From contig NZ_BMNW01000002.1 in NCBI RefSeq assembly GCF_014646755.1, positions 432,035-496,034 on the forward strand: a stretch of DNA of 64,000 nt, written 5' to 3'. A program made the position numbers and the translations under genes. Under the pieces are notes generated by a model that saw only the letters and a list, made by a program, of their open reading frames with translations, was not told the origin of the DNA and did no database searches. Positions 62,096 through 64,000 of the stretch are shown one piece after another (the first letter of the stretch is position 1; every line of letters begins with the position of its first letter). This stretch comes from Pseudomonas asuensis. GTDB taxonomy: Bacteria > Pseudomonadota > Gammaproteobacteria > Pseudomonadales > Pseudomonadaceae.

Positions 62096-62902
62096 ATGAC
62101 TGAAACCGACATTGAAGAACCCACTACCGCCGAGGAAAGCGCCCCCGAGAAGCAGACGCACCCGTGGGCCGAACTCGGACCAGAGCATTTTTACCTGTTG
62201 CGCCTGGCGCCATTACCCACCGATCGCATTACCGGACCACGGCCCCTGCGCTTCGTCCAGTTTGGCAAGACCGAGCGACATGGCGATGATCTCAGCGTTT
62301 TATCATTGAGCATTCAGCTGCCCGGACAGCGTGTGCACCGTGATCAGAACCTCCTGAATATCTGGGCAGATCACGAGAATAAGGAGATCCGCTTTACCGC
62401 CGAACCGGGTGTACTCGAAGGTGGACTTTTGCAGGTCGAGCCGTCCAACCGTGGCCTGGGCCGTTTCCTGTTGGCTCAAGGAATTGCATGGGCCAAGGCA
62501 AACTGGGGTCACTACAAAGTGGCCAATCTCGACCTGCCTGCCCGCGATGGGTTTGTTGAGGAGATGCGCAAGCGCCGAGACCACGCACTGGAAGCTCAAG
62601 GTTTTACCCTGACCTATCTTGAGGGACAGACCCTTAAAGCGGTTTGCAGCACCCCTAAGGTCAGCGAGCTGAGCAGCGAGTGGAACATGGACAAGGTACA
62701 GGTACTCTCCCTGTTGGATGTGGGCAGTATGCTGGAGCAGGCCGACAAAAATTTGCATGAGCGTGACCTCAGTCTGTTCAAGCTGCAAGAGCAGATTGCC
62801 GCTTATCGCCGGGACGATGCAGGCCTTAAATTCACAATGGCTTGCCTGACTGCGTTCTGCCTGTTCGAGGCCGGACTGTTGATCTGGATGGTGTTTCACT
62901 GA
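62096..62902 (+). CDS. Conserved hypothetical protein with C-terminal membrane anchor
   Basis: 268 residues. Soluble N-terminal region of about 210 residues, a coiled-coil-like stretch (SMLEQADKNLHERDLSLFKLQEQIAAYRRDD), then one TM helix at the very end (about 245-266), the layout of a tail-anchored protein facing the cytoplasm. The position beside the hydrolase and aroC recalls the PA1679-type gene of P. aeruginosa. Function unknown. Confidence 0.7.
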   Translation: MTETDIEEPTTAEESAPEKQTHPWAELGPEHFYLLRLAPLPTDRITGPRPLRFVQFGKTERHGDDLSVLSLSIQLPGQRVHRDQNLLNIWADHENKEIRFTAEPGVLEGGLLQVEPSNRGLGRFLLAQGIAWAKANWGHYKVANLDLPARDGFVEEMRKRRDHALEAQGFTLTYLEGQTLKAVCSTPKVSELSSEWNMDKVQVLSLLDVGSMLEQADKNLHERDLSLFKLQEQIAAYRRDDAGLKFTMACLTAFCLFEAGLLIWMVFH

Positions 62903-62906
62903 ACCA

Positions 62907-62950
62907 CAGGGCTTCAGGCGTTTTAGCTACACCTGAAGCCCTGCTTTTTT
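62907..62950 (+). terminator. Rho-independent terminator
   Basis: CAGGGCTTCAGG and CCTGAAGCCCTG, 12-bp perfect stem, then CTTTTTT. Confidence 0.93.
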
Positions 62951-63400
62951 CTACCAACAACCTTCTGGAGAGCGCTCGCTACTGGTGGCAGGCACTGTTT
63001 CCGCAGTAATTAGCCCCCGAATACAGGCCAGCGTCTCATCGTTGGTTTTGATAAGGTTCTCAAGGCTTCCTGCCTTTTTCCAGTCGCGGATGTGCTCAAT
63101 ACCCTAAAAGGCATGCTTGCCATTATAGGTATTCTGGGGTTGCATCAGAGCTACGTCATAGCGGGGATGCTCATGGCTCTCTAATGTCATGCGTGCCGTG
63201 AGCTTTTCATACATGGGAATGCCAGTATTGAAGCGCTTGATATATTGCGGGACCTGAGGCGCGTTGACGCCGGGTGCCAACTCTTTGGAGAAAAGCAATC
63301 AGCTCCCCTAGCAATGCATCAGCCTCACGGGCTTCCTTGATGAACGGTGAGCCATGCAGAATTCGACAAACTCAGTCGCTTCGGCAAGAACAAATTAAGG
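62951..63400 (-). pseudogene. Decayed gene with frameshifts and an in-frame stop
   Basis: Leftward, pieces of one protein-like sequence appear in three phases: EATEFVEFC near 63355, FIKEAREADALLGELIAFL about 63345-63290, then LFSKELAPGVNAPQVPQYIKRFN onward. The last frame reaches a TAG at 63101-63103 and goes on in the same phase (GIEHIRDWKKAGSLENLIK and beyond) to a stop at 62951. The pieces read as continuous helical protein, so at least two frameshifts and one nonsense change are inferred. Family not recognised. Confidence 0.65.
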
Positions 63401-63708
63401 GCGGCAGTGATCCTGTATCCTTCATCTCAGTAAGAAATTAGTGGCCTCGGAAACCGATGGCACATGAGAGGGAGAACGGCAGGCTCAACACCGCCCTTCT
63501 CGGTAACATAAGTCTGAATAAAGACGTTTCACAAACGCCAGACTCTATACGAAAAGTCTTCGAGCGAAGGTCAGGCGAGGCAAAAATCGGTAAGGAAGCG
63601 GAGTGTATTGCAAATGAGCATTCCGAATCGATTTTTAACGAAGCATCACTGAGCGCAGATACGTTTCGTACAGAGCCTAATACCCATTATTACTACAACG
63701 GAGCGCTT

Positions 63709-63888
63709 ATGAGCACCTGGGTTCTTCTAGTGGTGACCCTTATAAATACAGTCAACAATCACGGTGATAAAGGCACTTCCCCCATGGTGGCGATGCAGGA
63801 GTTCAATTCACAAAAAACCTGCATGGACGCGCGGACTCAGCTGATCAAAATGAATCCTGCCATTAGTGCATCGTGCGTTCTTAAATAA
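63709..63888 (+). CDS. Small protein, 59 residues, with N-terminal hydrophobic segment
   Basis: MSTWVLLVVTLINTVN is a short membrane or signal-like segment; the rest (FNSQKTCMDARTQLIKMNPAISASCVLK) has two cysteines spaced as in small exported Pseudomonas proteins. CGGAG precedes the ATG. The frame is open from 63457, but the upstream part does not look like a protein. Function unknown. Confidence 0.55.
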   Translation: MSTWVLLVVTLINTVNNHGDKGTSPMVAMQEFNSQKTCMDARTQLIKMNPAISASCVLK

Positions 63889-64000
63889 CCGCGCCGCACC
63901 TTACACAAGGGCCAACGACCTGCTCAAATCCAGCTGCAGGCAGGCCTTTTCTGCCACTACATACCGAGCACTACGGCAGATCAATCCATAGCAGACCTCT
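63889..64000. other. Right-edge region
   Basis: No gene recognised up to the window edge. Confidence 0.4.

Noticed and set aside
62303-62899. 198-codon antisense frame to the conserved hypothetical gene
   Set aside because: Plus-strand gene has good start, coiled coil, membrane anchor and terminator; the antisense has none.
1-64000. CRISPR arrays, insertion sequences, toxin-antitoxin pairs, defence systems
   Set aside because: No regular repeat-spacer pattern, transposase or matching gene pair was found.

Overview
This 64 kb window is bacterial chromosome from a gammaproteobacterium, almost certainly a Pseudomonas or close relative. The support is the set of neighbours: efp next to earP with an Arg32 EF-P; tpm, deaD and a class II DAHP synthase close together; and the run hydrolase, aroC, MFS, mtnB, mtnD, mtnC, speE. 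From memory these match P. aeruginosa blocks. GC looks moderate (about 55%, estimated by eye). Species cannot be fixed. No phage, transposon, CRISPR array or plasmid genes were seen.

Layout. 1-2 kb: the 3' part of an EAL phosphodiesterase gene and a DEAD-box helicase. 2-18 kb: a cobalamin (B12) locus of two divergent operons. The leftward operon is cobW-cobN-chlI/chlD (late cobalt insertion). The rightward operon is cbtB-cbtA-cbiX-cobH-cobL-cobI-cbiG-cobJ-cobM-cbiD-cobK (cobalt uptake, early insertion, corrin ring methylation and contraction). Back-to-back promoters and two opposed cobalamin riboswitches lie between them. The chlI and chlD reading frames overlap at an A AAA AAG slippery heptamer followed by a perfect 12-bp hairpin. 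This is a complete -1 programmed frameshift signal, which would make both the short AAA+ subunit and a long AAA+/vWA subunit from one gene. It is the most striking object in the window.

18-20 kb: scpA, a YciO-type protein and a PHP phosphoesterase (leftward), then yciB. 21-24 kb: a Cpx-like envelope stress module (regulator, periplasmic LTxxQ protein with a CpxR-like box, sensor kinase) and a nitroreductase. 24-35 kb: housekeeping genes cyaB, tpm, deaD, a spermidine-synthase-like gene, DAHP synthase, an HTH_42 protein, DUF1127, a LysR regulator, TauE/SafE, efp and earP.

36-51 kb: a full type II bacterial cellulose system, bcsRQABZC rightward and bcsEFG leftward. The two operons converge, with a CurA-like oxidoreductase between them, and the whole locus lies between earP and a tRNA-Ser(GGA). 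BcsA carries a PilZ c-di-GMP site and BcsE an RxGD motif, so cellulose output is expected to follow c-di-GMP.

51-64 kb: small Pseudomonas-type proteins, tRNA-Ser, a crotonase, a possible 34-residue membrane miniprotein, an AEC transporter, an RraB-like protein, speE, a small membrane protein, methionine salvage genes mtnB-mtnD-mtnC with an MFS transporter, aroC, an exported alpha/beta hydrolase, a conserved hypothetical protein, a decayed pseudogene and a small exported protein.
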